Positions 17,045-26,730 are shown, counted from the first letter of the stretch. The stretch: DNA of 64,000 nucleotides from Cumulibacter soli (GCF_004382795.1 NZ_SMSG01000005.1:186001-250000); one strand, 5' to 3'. Numbers and translations are program-made. Notes: generated by a model not told the origin, from the letters alone.

Positions 17045-19789
17045 ATGCGTTCTATGCACAGGCGACCAACCGACCGAGCGGGATCTGCAAAGCGCCGGCG
17101 CGCTTGCGGATTCCTGCTCGCCAGCGCACTCGTGGGGAGCTCGATGTTTATCGGGACCACCGCCGCGCATGCCGACACCACAGTAATCACGGTCACGAAC
17201 CTTGGTCTCTCAGGCGAGGGATCGTTGCGCGCTGCCCTCGAGCAGGCGAACACATCGGCCAATCCAGACGGCGTCTCGATCGTGTTCGACGAGTCCCTTG
17301 CCGGCGGCACTATCGAGCTCACCGGTGGTGCTGACAACAGCATGTACACCGAGCATGTGGGCAACCCGGCTGGCCAGGTCAGCGCCACCATTGGCCAGAA
17401 CGGCGCGCGGTTCTTGGTGAACTCGACGGTTCCGGTATCTATCGATTTTGGCGGGATCTCGATCACCGACATCGATGGGTCAGCCACCGCGGGGATTTAT
17501 GTTGCCTCGGACAATGTGTCACTCTCGAATCTCGGTAACGTACTTTCGGCCGAGGCTGCAATCGCGGTAAGCGGCGACAATGTAGCGATCGAGAACGTCA
17601 GCATCACCGATAACGAGTCCAGCCAGATGGAGGCGGGCGTCGCACTGCTCGATGGAGCGGACGGTACGACGATTTCCAACGCCACCATTCAGAGCGCATA
17701 CTGGAGCAACATCCTCGTCGACACAGACGCGACGGTCAGCAACACCACCATCACCGGCTTGAACAGCCGCGGTGCCCAGGGATATGGGCACATCATCGTC
17801 GAGGATGGGGCCAGCATCGATGGCTTCACAGTTTCTGAGAGCGTCCTCGGTGATCCCGGCGAGGTCTCCCCGCAGCCAGGCTTCTACTTCAATCCGGGGA
17901 ACGTGGTCAGTAACCTGACGCTGGAGACTTCGACGTTCCAGTCGCCGGGGCAGTTTGGCTTCTACTTCGAGGGCGACAACCAGACCTTCACCAATACGGT
18001 GATCGACGGAAACACCTTCGGCGGCAACGAGGGTGCACCTATCAACCGCGTCGTCGAAAACAGTGGCGCTACCTGGGACGGTTTGCAGTTCACGAACAAC
18101 GATGTTTCGTTCGCGGCGTCGACCAACTTCATTGGCACGGTGTCGAACGCCAACTTCAGCGGCAACTCGTTTGAAGACATCGACGACGGCGGTGCGCCGG
18201 TGCTGAACGTGGGCAATGAGTCTGCCGACGTCACCATCGAGAACAACACGTTCAACCGGAACTGGACCCTTGACCAGATCCGCATTAGCGGTACGTCGGC
18301 CACTAACGTGGTTATTCAAGACAACGACATTCGCAATCTGATCGCGAGTGTGAGCGCAGTTGGTATCCGTACTGACGCACCCGGATCGGGCAACGTCATC
18401 CAGAACAACCAACTGATCCAGGAAATCGATGACCCGACGCTCCCGGACCACGTTGATAATCACTGGGCCATCTACAACTACGCGGACGCTGCCACTGCTG
18501 ACACGGAGGTCGGCTGGTCGATCCAGTACAACCACATCGACGGATTCGGCGGCAAGGACCGCTCACAGGCACCGATAGTGCACGACGGCACTGGAAAGCT
18601 CCCGGTGATCGGCAACACCTTCGGACCGAACACCCGCGGCAGCCTCGATCCAGAGACGGAGGAGGGCCCGTTTTGGTTCATGCTCAACCGGTGGGACACC
18701 CTCAGTAATAACACTGTGCAGACCTACCGCGCGACCGAGGTCGTCTACACCGGCAGCGAAGCCCAGTTCACCGCTACTGCGCCCGAACCTGAGATCGGCA
18801 ACAACCCCGCAACTGCGCCGGTTACGTTGCACGTCTACTGGACCGCGAGCGATAACGCCGAGGAATACCTCGGCTCGATCGAGGAGGTCAGCCCGGGACA
18901 GCGTGTCGCGATCCCGACCGATCACACCGATGGCGTGATCCGCGTGCAGACTGTGGACGCGAATGGGTACACCTCACAGTACTCGTCCGTCGATCCCACC
19001 CCGCCGGTCGTTGATCACGACGTCCCAGCGCCGGGCGACATCGTGCCGACGGAGGATGGCGCGTCGGGTACCGGTGAGACTGGGTACAACGTCGTCATCC
19101 GCGACGCAGATGGCAACCAGGTGGCTGAGGCCGAGGTTGGTGAAGACGGATCTTGGTCGGTCGATGGGTTGCAGTGTGGCACCGACTACACCGCTGTTCA
19201 GGTTGAGACCGCACCTGAGGTGACGCCGCTGGCCGTGGGTGATGAGAGTGATCCGGTTGAGTTCACCACCGCCGATTGTGCAGTCGAGACTCCGGCCGCG
19301 CCGGGCGACATCGTGCCGACCGAAGATGGCGCGTCGGGTACCGGCGAATCCGGTGCGACGGTAATCGTGCGTGACGCCGAGGGCAACCAGGTGGCTGAGG
19401 TCGAGGTTGGCGAAGACGGCACGTGGTCCGTATCCGGCCTCGAATGTGGCGTCGAGTACACCGCCGTCCAGGTCGTTGATGAAGTTGAGGGCGACGCCGC
19501 CACCTTCACCACCGCCGCTTGCGACGACGGTGCCGGTAACGGTGACGACGATGGTGCCGGTAACGGTGACGACGATGGTGCCGGTAACGGTGGCGACGGC
19601 TCGAACGCTGGGTCGGATGACGGTACCGATGGTGGTTCGGCTAGTGGCTCCGACGACGGAAGCCTCGCCAACACTGGCGCGGTCGTGTCGGCCGGTGTGC
19701 TGGGTGGCGCGGTCCTTGCGGTCGCCGCGGGAACTGGCCTGCTGTACATGAACCGCCGCCGTACGGCTGCCTCGACTGACCTCGAGTAA
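17045..19789 (+). CDS. Large beta-helix surface protein with Ig-like repeats and LAXTG sorting signal
   Basis: I choose ATG 17045 (AGGGA five bases upstream; ATG 17054 also possible); a GTG at 16925 would add 40 residues before the signal peptide. The product has 914 residues. A basic n-region and hydrophobic core end near AHAD. Residues about 35-600 are rich in Asn/Thr/Gly/Val ladder repeats, typical of a right-handed parallel beta-helix, beginning with a VITVTNLGLSGEGSLRAAL motif seen in many secreted beta-helix proteins. Two related Ig-like domains follow, each starting PGDIVPTEDGASGTGE. Then come a Gly/Asn/Asp tandem-repeat stalk, LANTG at about 874-878, a membrane span and a basic tail. 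Function is presumably adhesion or glycan binding; no catalytic motif is recognised. Confidence 0.82.
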   Translation: MRSMHRRPTDRAGSAKRRRACGFLLASALVGSSMFIGTTAAHADTTVITVTNLGLSGEGSLRAALEQANTSANPDGVSIVFDESLAGGTIELTGGADNSMYTEHVGNPAGQVSATIGQNGARFLVNSTVPVSIDFGGISITDIDGSATAGIYVASDNVSLSNLGNVLSAEAAIAVSGDNVAIENVSITDNESSQMEAGVALLDGADGTTISNATIQSAYWSNILVDTDATVSNTTITGLNSRGAQGYGHIIVEDGASIDGFTVSESVLGDPGEVSPQPGFYFNPGNVVSNLTLETSTFQSPGQFGFYFEGDNQTFTNTVIDGNTFGGNEGAPINRVVENSGATWDGLQFTNNDVSFAASTNFIGTVSNANFSGNSFEDIDDGGAPVLNVGNESADVTIENNTFNRNWTLDQIRISGTSATNVVIQDNDIRNLIASVSAVGIRTDAPGSGNVIQNNQLIQEIDDPTLPDHVDNHWAIYNYADAATADTEVGWSIQYNHIDGFGGKDRSQAPIVHDGTGKLPVIGNTFGPNTRGSLDPETEEGPFWFMLNRWDTLSNNTVQTYRATEVVYTGSEAQFTATAPEPEIGNNPATAPVTLHVYWTASDNAEEYLGSIEEVSPGQRVAIPTDHTDGVIRVQTVDANGYTSQYSSVDPTPPVVDHDVPAPGDIVPTEDGASGTGETGYNVVIRDADGNQVAEAEVGEDGSWSVDGLQCGTDYTAVQVETAPEVTPLAVGDESDPVEFTTADCAVETPAAPGDIVPTEDGASGTGESGATVIVRDAEGNQVAEVEVGEDGTWSVSGLECGVEYTAVQVVDEVEGDAATFTTAACDDGAGNGDDDGAGNGDDDGAGNGGDGSNAGSDDGTDGGSASGSDDGSLANTGAVVSAGVLGGAVLAVAAGTGLLYMNRRRTAASTDLE
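19529..19600 (+). repeat. 24-bp tandem repeat coding the GAGNGDDD stalk
   Basis: Three copies of GGTGCCGGTAACGGTGACGACGAT-like units (19529, 19553, 19577; the last one diverged) encode a flexible acidic Gly/Asn/Asp stalk just before the sorting signal. Such arrays change copy number easily. Confidence 0.85.
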
Positions 19790-19800
19790 CGCCGAAGATC

Positions 19801-19872
19801 TCGCTGGACTCCAGCGATAGCAACAGGTCGGCCCCGCCGATGACGCCGCTCGCGTCGTCGGCGGGGCCGACC
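19801..19872 (+). terminator. Double hairpin after the beta-helix surface gene
   Basis: A small hairpin TCGCTGG/CCAGCGA (19801-19817, 3-nt loop) is followed by a perfect 15-bp stem with arms GGTCGGCCCCGCCGA (19826-19840) and TCGGCGGGGCCGACC (19858-19872). There is no clear U-run. Confidence 0.75.
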
Positions 19873-20000
19873 CATGTCGCCACGTAGCGCACGACCGACA
19901 GCCGCCGATAGGGTGGAACTGGGGCGCGGTCTTCGGTATCCGGTCGCTCCGACTCACGTCTCGAGCAGTTCCTGTATCGCTCACAGAAGGGCGGCAACTT

Positions 20001-21005
20001 ATGGAGTTTCGTTTTCTCGGCAATTCGGGGTTCAAGGTCTCGGAGGTCACCTACGGCAACTGGATTACCCACGGCTCGCAGGTTGAGGCGGACGTCGCTA
20101 CCCAATGTGTGCATGCGGCGCTGGACGCCGGTGTCACATCGTTTGACACCGCGGATGTGTACGCCAACACCGCTGCCGAGTCGGTGCTCGGCAAAGCACT
20201 CGCCGGTCAGCGCCGCGAGTCGCTGGAGATCTTCACCAAGGTGTACTGGCCGACAGGTCCGCGCGGTCACAATGACACGGGCCTCTCGCGCAAACACATC
20301 ATGGAGGCGATCAACGGATCGCTGACCCGCCTCGGCGCCGACTACGTCGACCTGTACCAGGCGCATCGCTACGACTTTGAGACGCCACTGGAGGAGACCA
20401 TGCAGGCGTTCGCGGACGTGGTTCGCCAGGGAAAAGCCCTGTATATCGGCGTTTCCGAATGGACGGCTGACCAGATCCGGGCGGGTCACGCGCTCGCGAA
20501 GGATCTTGGTATCCAGTTGATCTCCAATCAGCCGCAGTACAACATGCTGTGGCGGGTGATCGAGACCGAGGTGATTCCGGCCAGCCGCGACATTGGCGTC
20601 TCGCAGATTGTGTGGTCGCCGATTGCACAGGGTGTGCTCACCGGTAAATACAAGAGCGGCCAGCCGCTGCCCGAGGGGTCTCGCGCCACCGACGAGGCCG
20701 GTGGTGCGGCCGCTGTCCAACGATGGCTCAACGATGAGAACCTCGACGCAATCGCGAACCTGGAGCCGATCGCGAACGATCTCAATCTGACGATGGCGCA
20801 ACTCGCGGTCGCGTGGACGCTCGCGAATGACAACGTCGCATCCGCACTGGTCGGCGCGTCGCGTCCGGAGCAGATCACCTCCAACGCGAAGGCGGCCGGA
20901 GTGAAACTCGAAGCCGACGTGCTGGCGCGGATCGATGACGTGGTCGGTCATCTCGCCGAACGTGACCCGTCGAAGACAAAGTCGCCACGCCACCGGCCGG
21001 CCTAA
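20001..21005 (+). CDS. Aldo/keto reductase
   Basis: A 334-residue NADPH-dependent oxidoreductase of the AKR superfamily, closest in look to the Kv-beta/YghZ-like group. The catalytic tetrad is visible: Asp and Tyr in FDTADVYAN, Lys in EIFTKVYW, His in YVDLYQAHRYD. The phosphate-binding end shows VGASRPEQITSNAKA. An AGAAGGGCGG site precedes ATG 20001. It stands alone and ends at a hairpin shared with the convergent TetR gene. The substrate is unknown. Confidence 0.9.
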   Translation: MEFRFLGNSGFKVSEVTYGNWITHGSQVEADVATQCVHAALDAGVTSFDTADVYANTAAESVLGKALAGQRRESLEIFTKVYWPTGPRGHNDTGLSRKHIMEAINGSLTRLGADYVDLYQAHRYDFETPLEETMQAFADVVRQGKALYIGVSEWTADQIRAGHALAKDLGIQLISNQPQYNMLWRVIETEVIPASRDIGVSQIVWSPIAQGVLTGKYKSGQPLPEGSRATDEAGGAAAVQRWLNDENLDAIANLEPIANDLNLTMAQLAVAWTLANDNVASALVGASRPEQITSNAKAAGVKLEADVLARIDDVVGHLAERDPSKTKSPRHRPA

Positions 21006-21014
21006 GACCCTTAT

Positions 21015-21071
21015 TCTGCGGTGGTTTCGCCTACGGTGACGGTGTTGTAGCGTGCGCGGAACCACCGCAGA
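21015..21071. terminator. Hairpin between aldo/keto reductase and TetR genes
   Basis: Arms TCTGCGGTGGTT (21015-21026) and AACCACCGCAGA (21060-21071), perfect over 12 bp with a 33-nt loop, between convergent stops. The large loop lowers confidence. Confidence 0.55.
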
Positions 21072-21080
21072 TTCGCAGAT

Positions 21081-21719
21081 TCAGCTCGACCAGGCAGGAC
21101 GAACCAGTTGCAACGCGTCGGCGACGACCGCTAACAGGTCGCCGTCGTTGCCGTTGCGGTGCCAATTCTCGATCGACGCCACTAATGCCATCACGGCCGC
21201 AGAACACACGACGTATGCCGCGTCGAAGTCCAGATCGTTGTGGTCAGATGCCGCCACGATCTCGGCCAGCCGGTGACTCGTCTCATCGACCAGTAGGTAT
21301 CCAGCGGCCTTGAGAGACGGCGTCTCCAACCATAACTTCGTTCTGCGCTGCGCCAATTGGTCCTCGCGCGACATGAGGTTGCTGTCTGCGGCAACCTCAA
21401 TAGCCCGTGACAAAGCAGTGAACACGTCCCCTGATTCCATCAGTGCCGGCGCGAGGGTCAAGATCTGCTCGTCGTACTCATCGCGCAGTACGAGGTAATC
21501 CTTGGTGCCGAAGTAGCGGTATACCGTGCGGGGCGAGACCCGCGCAGCTTCGGCGACTTCCTCGATGGTGACGTTGTCGAACCCGCGTTCGTCAAACAGA
21601 TCGAGCGCCACCTGCTGAAGCCGCCGCATAGTCGCCGCCTTCTTGCGGTCCCGCGCGCCCATCTTCGGCGCGCCGGGCACCGCCTCTGAAAGGTCGACGA
21701 TGGCATCCGGGTTGGTCAC
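21081..21719 (-). CDS. TetR/AcrR family regulator
   Basis: A 212-residue repressor starting at GTG 21719. The N-terminal helix-turn-helix is clear at about residues 28-75 (ALDLFDERGFDNVTIEEVAEAARVSPRTVYRYFGTKDYLV). The ligand-binding half is not assignable. It is divergent from an ABC exporter operon with only 64 bp between start codons, so it most likely represses that operon and itself. Confidence 0.88.
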   Translation of the reverse strand: MTNPDAIVDLSEAVPGAPKMGARDRKKAATMRRLQQVALDLFDERGFDNVTIEEVAEAARVSPRTVYRYFGTKDYLVLRDEYDEQILTLAPALMESGDVFTALSRAIEVAADSNLMSREDQLAQRRTKLWLETPSLKAAGYLLVDETSHRLAEIVAASDHNDLDFDAAYVVCSAAVMALVASIENWHRNGNDGDLLAVVADALQLVRPAWSS

Positions 21720-21783
21720 TTGGTCATCGTACCCATCTGGCAGTCACTGTCATAATTGTCCATCGGAGCGTACCGTGGGCGGT

Positions 21784-22692
21784 ATGAGTCAGTCACTGCC
21801 AGATTCTCTCGTTCAGGCCGCGGGCCTTCAGAAACGGTTCGGCACCACGTATGCGCTCGACGGTTTGGATCTGGAGGTGCACCAAGGCGAGGTGCACGGA
21901 TTCCTCGGTCCGAACGGCGCGGGAAAATCAACCACGATCCGTGCCATCCTCGGTCAACTACACCTCGATTCCGGTGACCTGCGGGTGTTCGGTCGGCATC
22001 CGATCCGCGACGCTGTTGCCATCCACGCGCAGCTGGCGTATGTACCCGGCGACACGGTGCTATGGCCGAGTCTGTCCGGCGGCGAATGTATCGACATGCT
22101 AGGGCGATTCCACGGGGCGCTCGACCGGGCCCGTCGCGACGAACTCATCGACCGCTTCGAACTCGACCCGACCAAGCGTGCCCGCAGCTACTCCAAAGGC
22201 AACCGCCAGAAGGTGGCACTCATCGCGGCGCTGTCCAGTGAGGCCGACTTGTTGGTACTGGACGAACCGACCTCCGGGCTGGATCCGTTAATGGAAGCCG
22301 TGTTCCAGCAGACCGTTCGTGAGCTCCACGAGCAAGGCCGCACCGTGCTGCTCAGTAGCCACATCCTCGACGAGGTCGAGGCGTTGTGCGATCGGGTGAC
22401 GATCATCCGGGGCGGCCGGACAGTACGCACCGGAACCTTGGATGACCTGCGCGCTGGTACGAGCACGACGATCCGAGCCACCACGGTTGAACCGATCGCC
22501 GGGCTTGAAGCATATGCTCCCCGGTCCGAACGTTCCGGGGAGCAATGGCACACCGAACTCACCCTCACGCGCGAACAGGTGCCGGACGCCGTGACGATCG
22601 TCGCCGCCGCGAACCCCGATGCGCTCGTCGTGCGACCGCCGTCGCTGGACGAACTGTTTCTCAGCGAGTACGGCGAAACGGCCCCGCGATGA
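21784..22692 (+). CDS. ABC exporter ATP-binding subunit
   Basis: A 302-residue ATPase; ATG 21784 is preferred over an upstream frame because it sits at the family N-terminus. Walker A GPNGAGKST is at residues 42-50, the signature is YSKGNRQKV instead of LSGGQ, Walker B is LLVLDEPTSGLD, and an SSHILDEVEALCDRV switch region follows. The type is the drug/natural-product exporter ATPase (DrrA/CcmA-like). Its stop overlaps the permease start (ATGA). It is divergent from the TetR gene. Confidence 0.9.
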   Translation: MSQSLPDSLVQAAGLQKRFGTTYALDGLDLEVHQGEVHGFLGPNGAGKSTTIRAILGQLHLDSGDLRVFGRHPIRDAVAIHAQLAYVPGDTVLWPSLSGGECIDMLGRFHGALDRARRDELIDRFELDPTKRARSYSKGNRQKVALIAALSSEADLLVLDEPTSGLDPLMEAVFQQTVRELHEQGRTVLLSSHILDEVEALCDRVTIIRGGRTVRTGTLDDLRAGTSTTIRATTVEPIAGLEAYAPRSERSGEQWHTELTLTREQVPDAVTIVAAANPDALVVRPPSLDELFLSEYGETAPR

Positions 22693-24332
22693 CCACCGCG
22701 ATTGCCGACGAGGCCCCTTCGCGTACTACGGAACCGAACGGGCGTAGCGGGGCCCGCTCGTATGCGGCCACCGGCGTCCTGACCCTGATCCATCTGCGCA
22801 CTAGTTGGCGGCGTCTGATTGCGTGGACCGTCGCGCTGGCTGGAGTTGTCGTGATCACCGCGTCGAGTATCGCGGCGCTATACCCCGACGCGCAGGCACG
22901 CTTGAGCTATCAGCAGTCCGTGGGATCATCGCCCGCGGTCGCGATGTTCAACGGACGCGGATACGACCTTGACACGCTCGGCGGAATCAGCGCGTATGAA
23001 GTCGGCGCGATGGGCCAGTTGCTGTTTCCGCTCGTCTTCGCACACCTCGCGATTCGTATGACACGTCGCGAGGAGGACTCGGGTCGGATGGAGTTGATTC
23101 GCTCGGGTGTCGTCGGTCGTCTCGCACCACTTGCTGCGGCTGTCCAGGTGTTAGCGCTGGTAACCGTCGGTGCCCTGGTGCTCATCACGTTCGGGCTCAT
23201 CGCGGTGGGACTCCCGGCGTCCGGATCCCTGCTATATGCCGTGTCGCTAGTCATGTATGGCTTCGCCTTCGGCGCGCTCGCGTTGTTGATTGCCGAGATC
23301 AGCAACGACGGTCGCACCGCTTTGGGTTTGAGCATGCTGTTGGTTCTTGTCGGCTTCCTGGTCCGCGCGGTGATCGACGGGCGCGGTTGGGACTTGGTGT
23401 GGCTGAGCCCGGTCGGATGGCTCGCAGAGGTGAGACCGTGGGGCGCGACGCGTGCGTGGCCGTACGTCGCTTTCGCGATTGCCGCGGTACTCTGCATCGT
23501 TGCCGCGGTGATGATTTCGATCCGGCGGGACGTTGGCGCTGGTCTGATCGGTGGTAGCAACGGCCCGGCGACGGGGCGCGCCGGACTTGGTACGCCAGTG
23601 GGGTTCGCCTGGCGCTTTACGCGTTCGTCGTTCTACAGCTGGTTAGCCGGTTTGATTGTCTTCGGTGTGGTGATCGGATCACTGTCGAACGAAATGACCG
23701 AACTGATCGAGCAGAATCCGACGATGCGTGAGGTGCTCGGGCTGGATCATCCCGAGCAGTTGATGACTGTCATGGCGGTACTGCTGTCTGCGCTTGGGGC
23801 GGCAAGCCTCGGCGTACAGGGCATCGCTCGGCTGGCGCGTGAGGAGGACGCGGGACGGTTGGCGCTGGTGCTATCGCGCACGGTCGGTCGGACCGGGGTA
23901 TGGATCGCGTGGGTGGGTGTCGTCATGGCGCAGGCGATCGCTGCGCTATTTGCCTCGACGATCGCGGTCGCTCTCGCGACCTGGGCAGCCACCGCAGAGA
24001 GAGCGACGCTCGGGCCGAGCCTGGAAGCGGGCGCCGCAATGTTGCCGGCGGTGCTGTTCATCATCGGTGTCGCGAGCGCCGTACACGCGATCGTTCCGCG
24101 CCTGATGGCCCTGGCATGGGTGCTGGTGGGCTGGGCAGCTGTCGTGGGGCTGCTCGGCGGCGCACTGGATCTTCCGTCCTCGGTGAGTAACCTGTCGCCG
24201 GTCTTCGCGGTCGGTAACGTGCCGCTCGAGCCGGCGAACACCCTGGCCCTGGTCGTGCTTGGGGCGGGTGCTGCGTTGTTCGTCGCCTTGGGCTCAGTCC
24301 GATTCGCCCGCCGGGACCTGCTCGCCGGTTGA
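22689..24332 (+). CDS. ABC exporter permease (large ABC-2/polyketide-exporter type)
   Basis: ATG 22689 overlaps the ATPase stop and gives 547 residues with about twelve membrane spans in two similar halves. Each half opens with a span followed by a conserved extracellular segment and a MTRREEDSGRMELIRSGVVGR or LAREEDAGRLALVLSRTVGR loop, the hallmark of permeases annotated as polyketide or antibiotic exporters (TnrB-like). With its ATPase it should form a full exporter under TetR control. The substrate is unknown. Confidence 0.85.
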   Translation: MTTAIADEAPSRTTEPNGRSGARSYAATGVLTLIHLRTSWRRLIAWTVALAGVVVITASSIAALYPDAQARLSYQQSVGSSPAVAMFNGRGYDLDTLGGISAYEVGAMGQLLFPLVFAHLAIRMTRREEDSGRMELIRSGVVGRLAPLAAAVQVLALVTVGALVLITFGLIAVGLPASGSLLYAVSLVMYGFAFGALALLIAEISNDGRTALGLSMLLVLVGFLVRAVIDGRGWDLVWLSPVGWLAEVRPWGATRAWPYVAFAIAAVLCIVAAVMISIRRDVGAGLIGGSNGPATGRAGLGTPVGFAWRFTRSSFYSWLAGLIVFGVVIGSLSNEMTELIEQNPTMREVLGLDHPEQLMTVMAVLLSALGAASLGVQGIARLAREEDAGRLALVLSRTVGRTGVWIAWVGVVMAQAIAALFASTIAVALATWAATAERATLGPSLEAGAAMLPAVLFIIGVASAVHAIVPRLMALAWVLVGWAAVVGLLGGALDLPSSVSNLSPVFAVGNVPLEPANTLALVVLGAGAALFVALGSVRFARRDLLAG

Positions 24333-24418
24333 CGAGGTTACCGTCCGCGCGCGCGGAGAACTCTTACGAGAATGTCACCGAACGCCGCCCGTGGTGATCT
24401 GCGGACGATGATGGTGCC

Positions 24419-25972
24419 ATGACCAATGTCAGGGAGGTCGCCTCCACCGCGACCGCGCACACCTCGCGCGCGCTGGCGGCGCTGCTCGGGATCGTCGCGG
24501 GCATCACCGGCCTAGGTGCCGCGCAACTCCTTGCTGCGTTCATCGAACCTGAATCCTCGCCGCCGCTGGCCGTCGCGGCGGGGGTCGTGGACCTGACACC
24601 TGGCGCGGTGAAGCAGTGGGCGATCAGCACGTTCGGTAGCGGCGACAAACTCTTCCTGATGATCGTCGTCGGCCTTGTCGCCGTCGCAATAGCCGCGCTC
24701 GCGGGTCTGGTGTCGCGCTGGTCGCGCACGCCGGGGGCCATCGTGTACGTCGTCCTCGGCGTCGTTTGTGCATCGGCCGCGCTCGCTCGACCGGTCGCCA
24801 CGATGCTCTCGGCGCTACCGTCAGTGGTCGCGACCGTGGTCGCGATCGTGGTGCTGCGGGCGCTGTTTGCGCACCGCGAGCGTCTGGCCGACTCGCAGGG
24901 CGAGGAACACCAGCTGACCCGGCGGCGATTCCTGCAGTTGTCCGGAGCTGCCGCGGGGCTCGGCGTTGCGGCCGCCGCGACCGGGCAGTGGATCATTGCA
25001 TCGGCGCAGCGCGCGGCGACGATCGCGCTCCCGAAGCCGCTCAAGCCGCTGCCACCGCTGCCAGATGGACTCGAGCAGCAGGTCAACGGGATAGCGCCGT
25101 TCCGGACCGGCACCGACAGCTTCTACCGGGTCGACACTGCGCTGACTGTGCCGTCGGTGAATCCCGATGAATGGACGCTCGAGATCGACGGCGAGGTGGA
25201 CAAACCGCGCACGCTCACCTTCGATGACCTGCTGACGTACGAGATCATCGAACGCGATATCACCATGCTGTGCGTGTCCAACCCGGTCGGCGGACCGTAC
25301 ATCGGATCGGCGAGGTGGCTCGGCGTACGCGTCAGCGACATTCTTGACACGGTCGGGATTCGCGATGGTGTTGACCAGATCCTGTCGACGGACGTCGACG
25401 GTATGACGATCTCAACCCCGGTACAGGCGCTCACGGATGAGCGTGAGGCGATGCTCGCGATCGCGATGAATGGCGAACAGCTTCCGCGTGAGCACGGATT
25501 TCCGGTGCGGCTGGTGACGCCCGGGCTGTACGGGTTCGTTGGCTCGACGAAATGGGTCACCAAACTGACCGCGACAACGTACCAGAAGGACTCGGCGTAC
25601 TGGACGGATCGCGGGTGGGTGATTGACGGGCGGATCTTGCCCTCAGCGCGGATCGATACACCGACGGGTAACGCCCTGTTGCCGGCCGGAAAAGCGACTC
25701 ATATCGGCGGAGTCGCGTGGGCACAGCAGGTCGGTATCGCGAAGGTAGAGGTTCGTGTCGACGAGCAAGAATGGCAGGAGGCCACCCTCGGCCCGGACGC
25801 GGGAATCGACTACTGGCGCCAGTGGTACGTCGATTGGACGCCCTCGAAGGGGTCGCACGATATTCAGGTGCGCGCGACGAATGCCGACGGTGAAACCCAA
25901 ACAGAGACGGTGGTGTCGGCGCTCCCGGGCGCCGCGACGGGATGGCACACCATCATCGTCAACGCCGAGTAG
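24419..25972 (+). CDS. Second membrane-anchored molybdopterin-dependent oxidoreductase
   Basis: A 517-residue paralogue of the protein at 6946, with the same plan: about four N-terminal spans (20-150), twin-arginine-like TRRRFLQL (167-174), and a sulfite-oxidase-type domain with molybdenum ligand Cys285 (TMLCVSNPVGGPYIG). A C-terminal Ig-like domain includes a GPDAGIDYWRQWY segment identical in both paralogues. It lies alone after the ABC exporter and lacks the CAATCC/CGAACT promoter motif of its paralogue, so the two are probably expressed under different conditions. Confidence 0.88.
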   Translation: MTNVREVASTATAHTSRALAALLGIVAGITGLGAAQLLAAFIEPESSPPLAVAAGVVDLTPGAVKQWAISTFGSGDKLFLMIVVGLVAVAIAALAGLVSRWSRTPGAIVYVVLGVVCASAALARPVATMLSALPSVVATVVAIVVLRALFAHRERLADSQGEEHQLTRRRFLQLSGAAAGLGVAAAATGQWIIASAQRAATIALPKPLKPLPPLPDGLEQQVNGIAPFRTGTDSFYRVDTALTVPSVNPDEWTLEIDGEVDKPRTLTFDDLLTYEIIERDITMLCVSNPVGGPYIGSARWLGVRVSDILDTVGIRDGVDQILSTDVDGMTISTPVQALTDEREAMLAIAMNGEQLPREHGFPVRLVTPGLYGFVGSTKWVTKLTATTYQKDSAYWTDRGWVIDGRILPSARIDTPTGNALLPAGKATHIGGVAWAQQVGIAKVEVRVDEQEWQEATLGPDAGIDYWRQWYVDWTPSKGSHDIQVRATNADGETQTETVVSALPGAATGWHTIIVNAE

Positions 25973-26047
25973 TCCGTAGTCGTTGACATTCTGTCCAAGA
26001 CAACCATTGAGCGTGGGGGCATCGGGATAATCCACTCGCCTGGCCGC

Positions 26048-26584
26048 TCAGCGGCTGTTTCGAACAGTATTATTCCGTGGCTGGAATCCAGTGGGCGGCG
26101 CCGGAGGAGTGAACCCCGGGGGTAGCGGACCGTCCAGCACCGGACCGAACGAGGCGACCTGGGTGAGCTCGCGTTTGCGTTGCTTCGCCCTGCCCCAACC
26201 GTGCACGCGCTCGCGGTGGACGCGACCGGCGTTGTCCCGCGCGTCGACCCCGACCGGGATGACCCCGCACAACCGCAGCAGTACGGCGAACGGCATCACG
26301 ATCCACTGTGCGAGTGACTCAATCAGGAACAGAACGGTCATCACCGCCGCAGGAATCATCAGCGGTAGGCAAAGGATGAACCTGATCATCGCGAGAATCG
26401 ACGAAAGTTCGTCATCTCCGCCGCTCTTGCCCCATGAGGGAATCCAGTCCCAGGTCTCGGCAAGCCACCCGCGGGTGCGACTGCGCCATGGCAACCACGC
26501 CCGTCCCGCCCGGGTGCGTCCGGACGTCGATCCGCGCTCGGCCCGCGGATACTGGCCCGGCGTACGTGGGCCGGTTGGCTGCAT
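26048..26584 (-). CDS. Small membrane protein of unknown function
   Basis: A 178-residue protein with a strong AGGAGATAGGA ribosome site before ATG 26584. The N-terminal 55 residues are basic and Trp-rich. Two adjacent hydrophobic segments (about 65-87 and 92-112) follow, then a basic segment and a Pro-rich C-terminal tail. I do not recognise a family. It is upstream of, and in the same direction as, no obvious partner; the ABC exporter genes that follow on this strand end at 26731. Confidence 0.6.
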   Translation of the reverse strand: MQPTGPRTPGQYPRAERGSTSGRTRAGRAWLPWRSRTRGWLAETWDWIPSWGKSGGDDELSSILAMIRFILCLPLMIPAAVMTVLFLIESLAQWIVMPFAVLLRLCGVIPVGVDARDNAGRVHRERVHGWGRAKQRKRELTQVASFGPVLDGPLPPGFTPPAPPTGFQPRNNTVRNSR

Positions 26585-26730
26585 TCCTATCTCCTAGTCA
26601 ATACGTGTGGACGGCGCGCATCGGTGCTGGGACGTGGATCCAGCGGCGCCGGTTGCGAGATCGTCGTCACCGCGAGGGCAGGCGCTCAGATACCCGGACT
26701 TTCGCTGAGATCCACGACGTTGGGCAGCGT

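Noticed and set aside
17519-18535. A 338-codon minus-strand frame opposite the beta-helix surface protein
   Set aside because: Val/Arg/Asp-rich mirror of the coding strand; no ribosome site, no motif, and the plus-strand protein is convincing.
19641-21065. A 474-codon minus-strand frame opposite the surface gene 3' end and the aldo/keto reductase
   Set aside because: It spans two unrelated genes and a terminator and has no family features.
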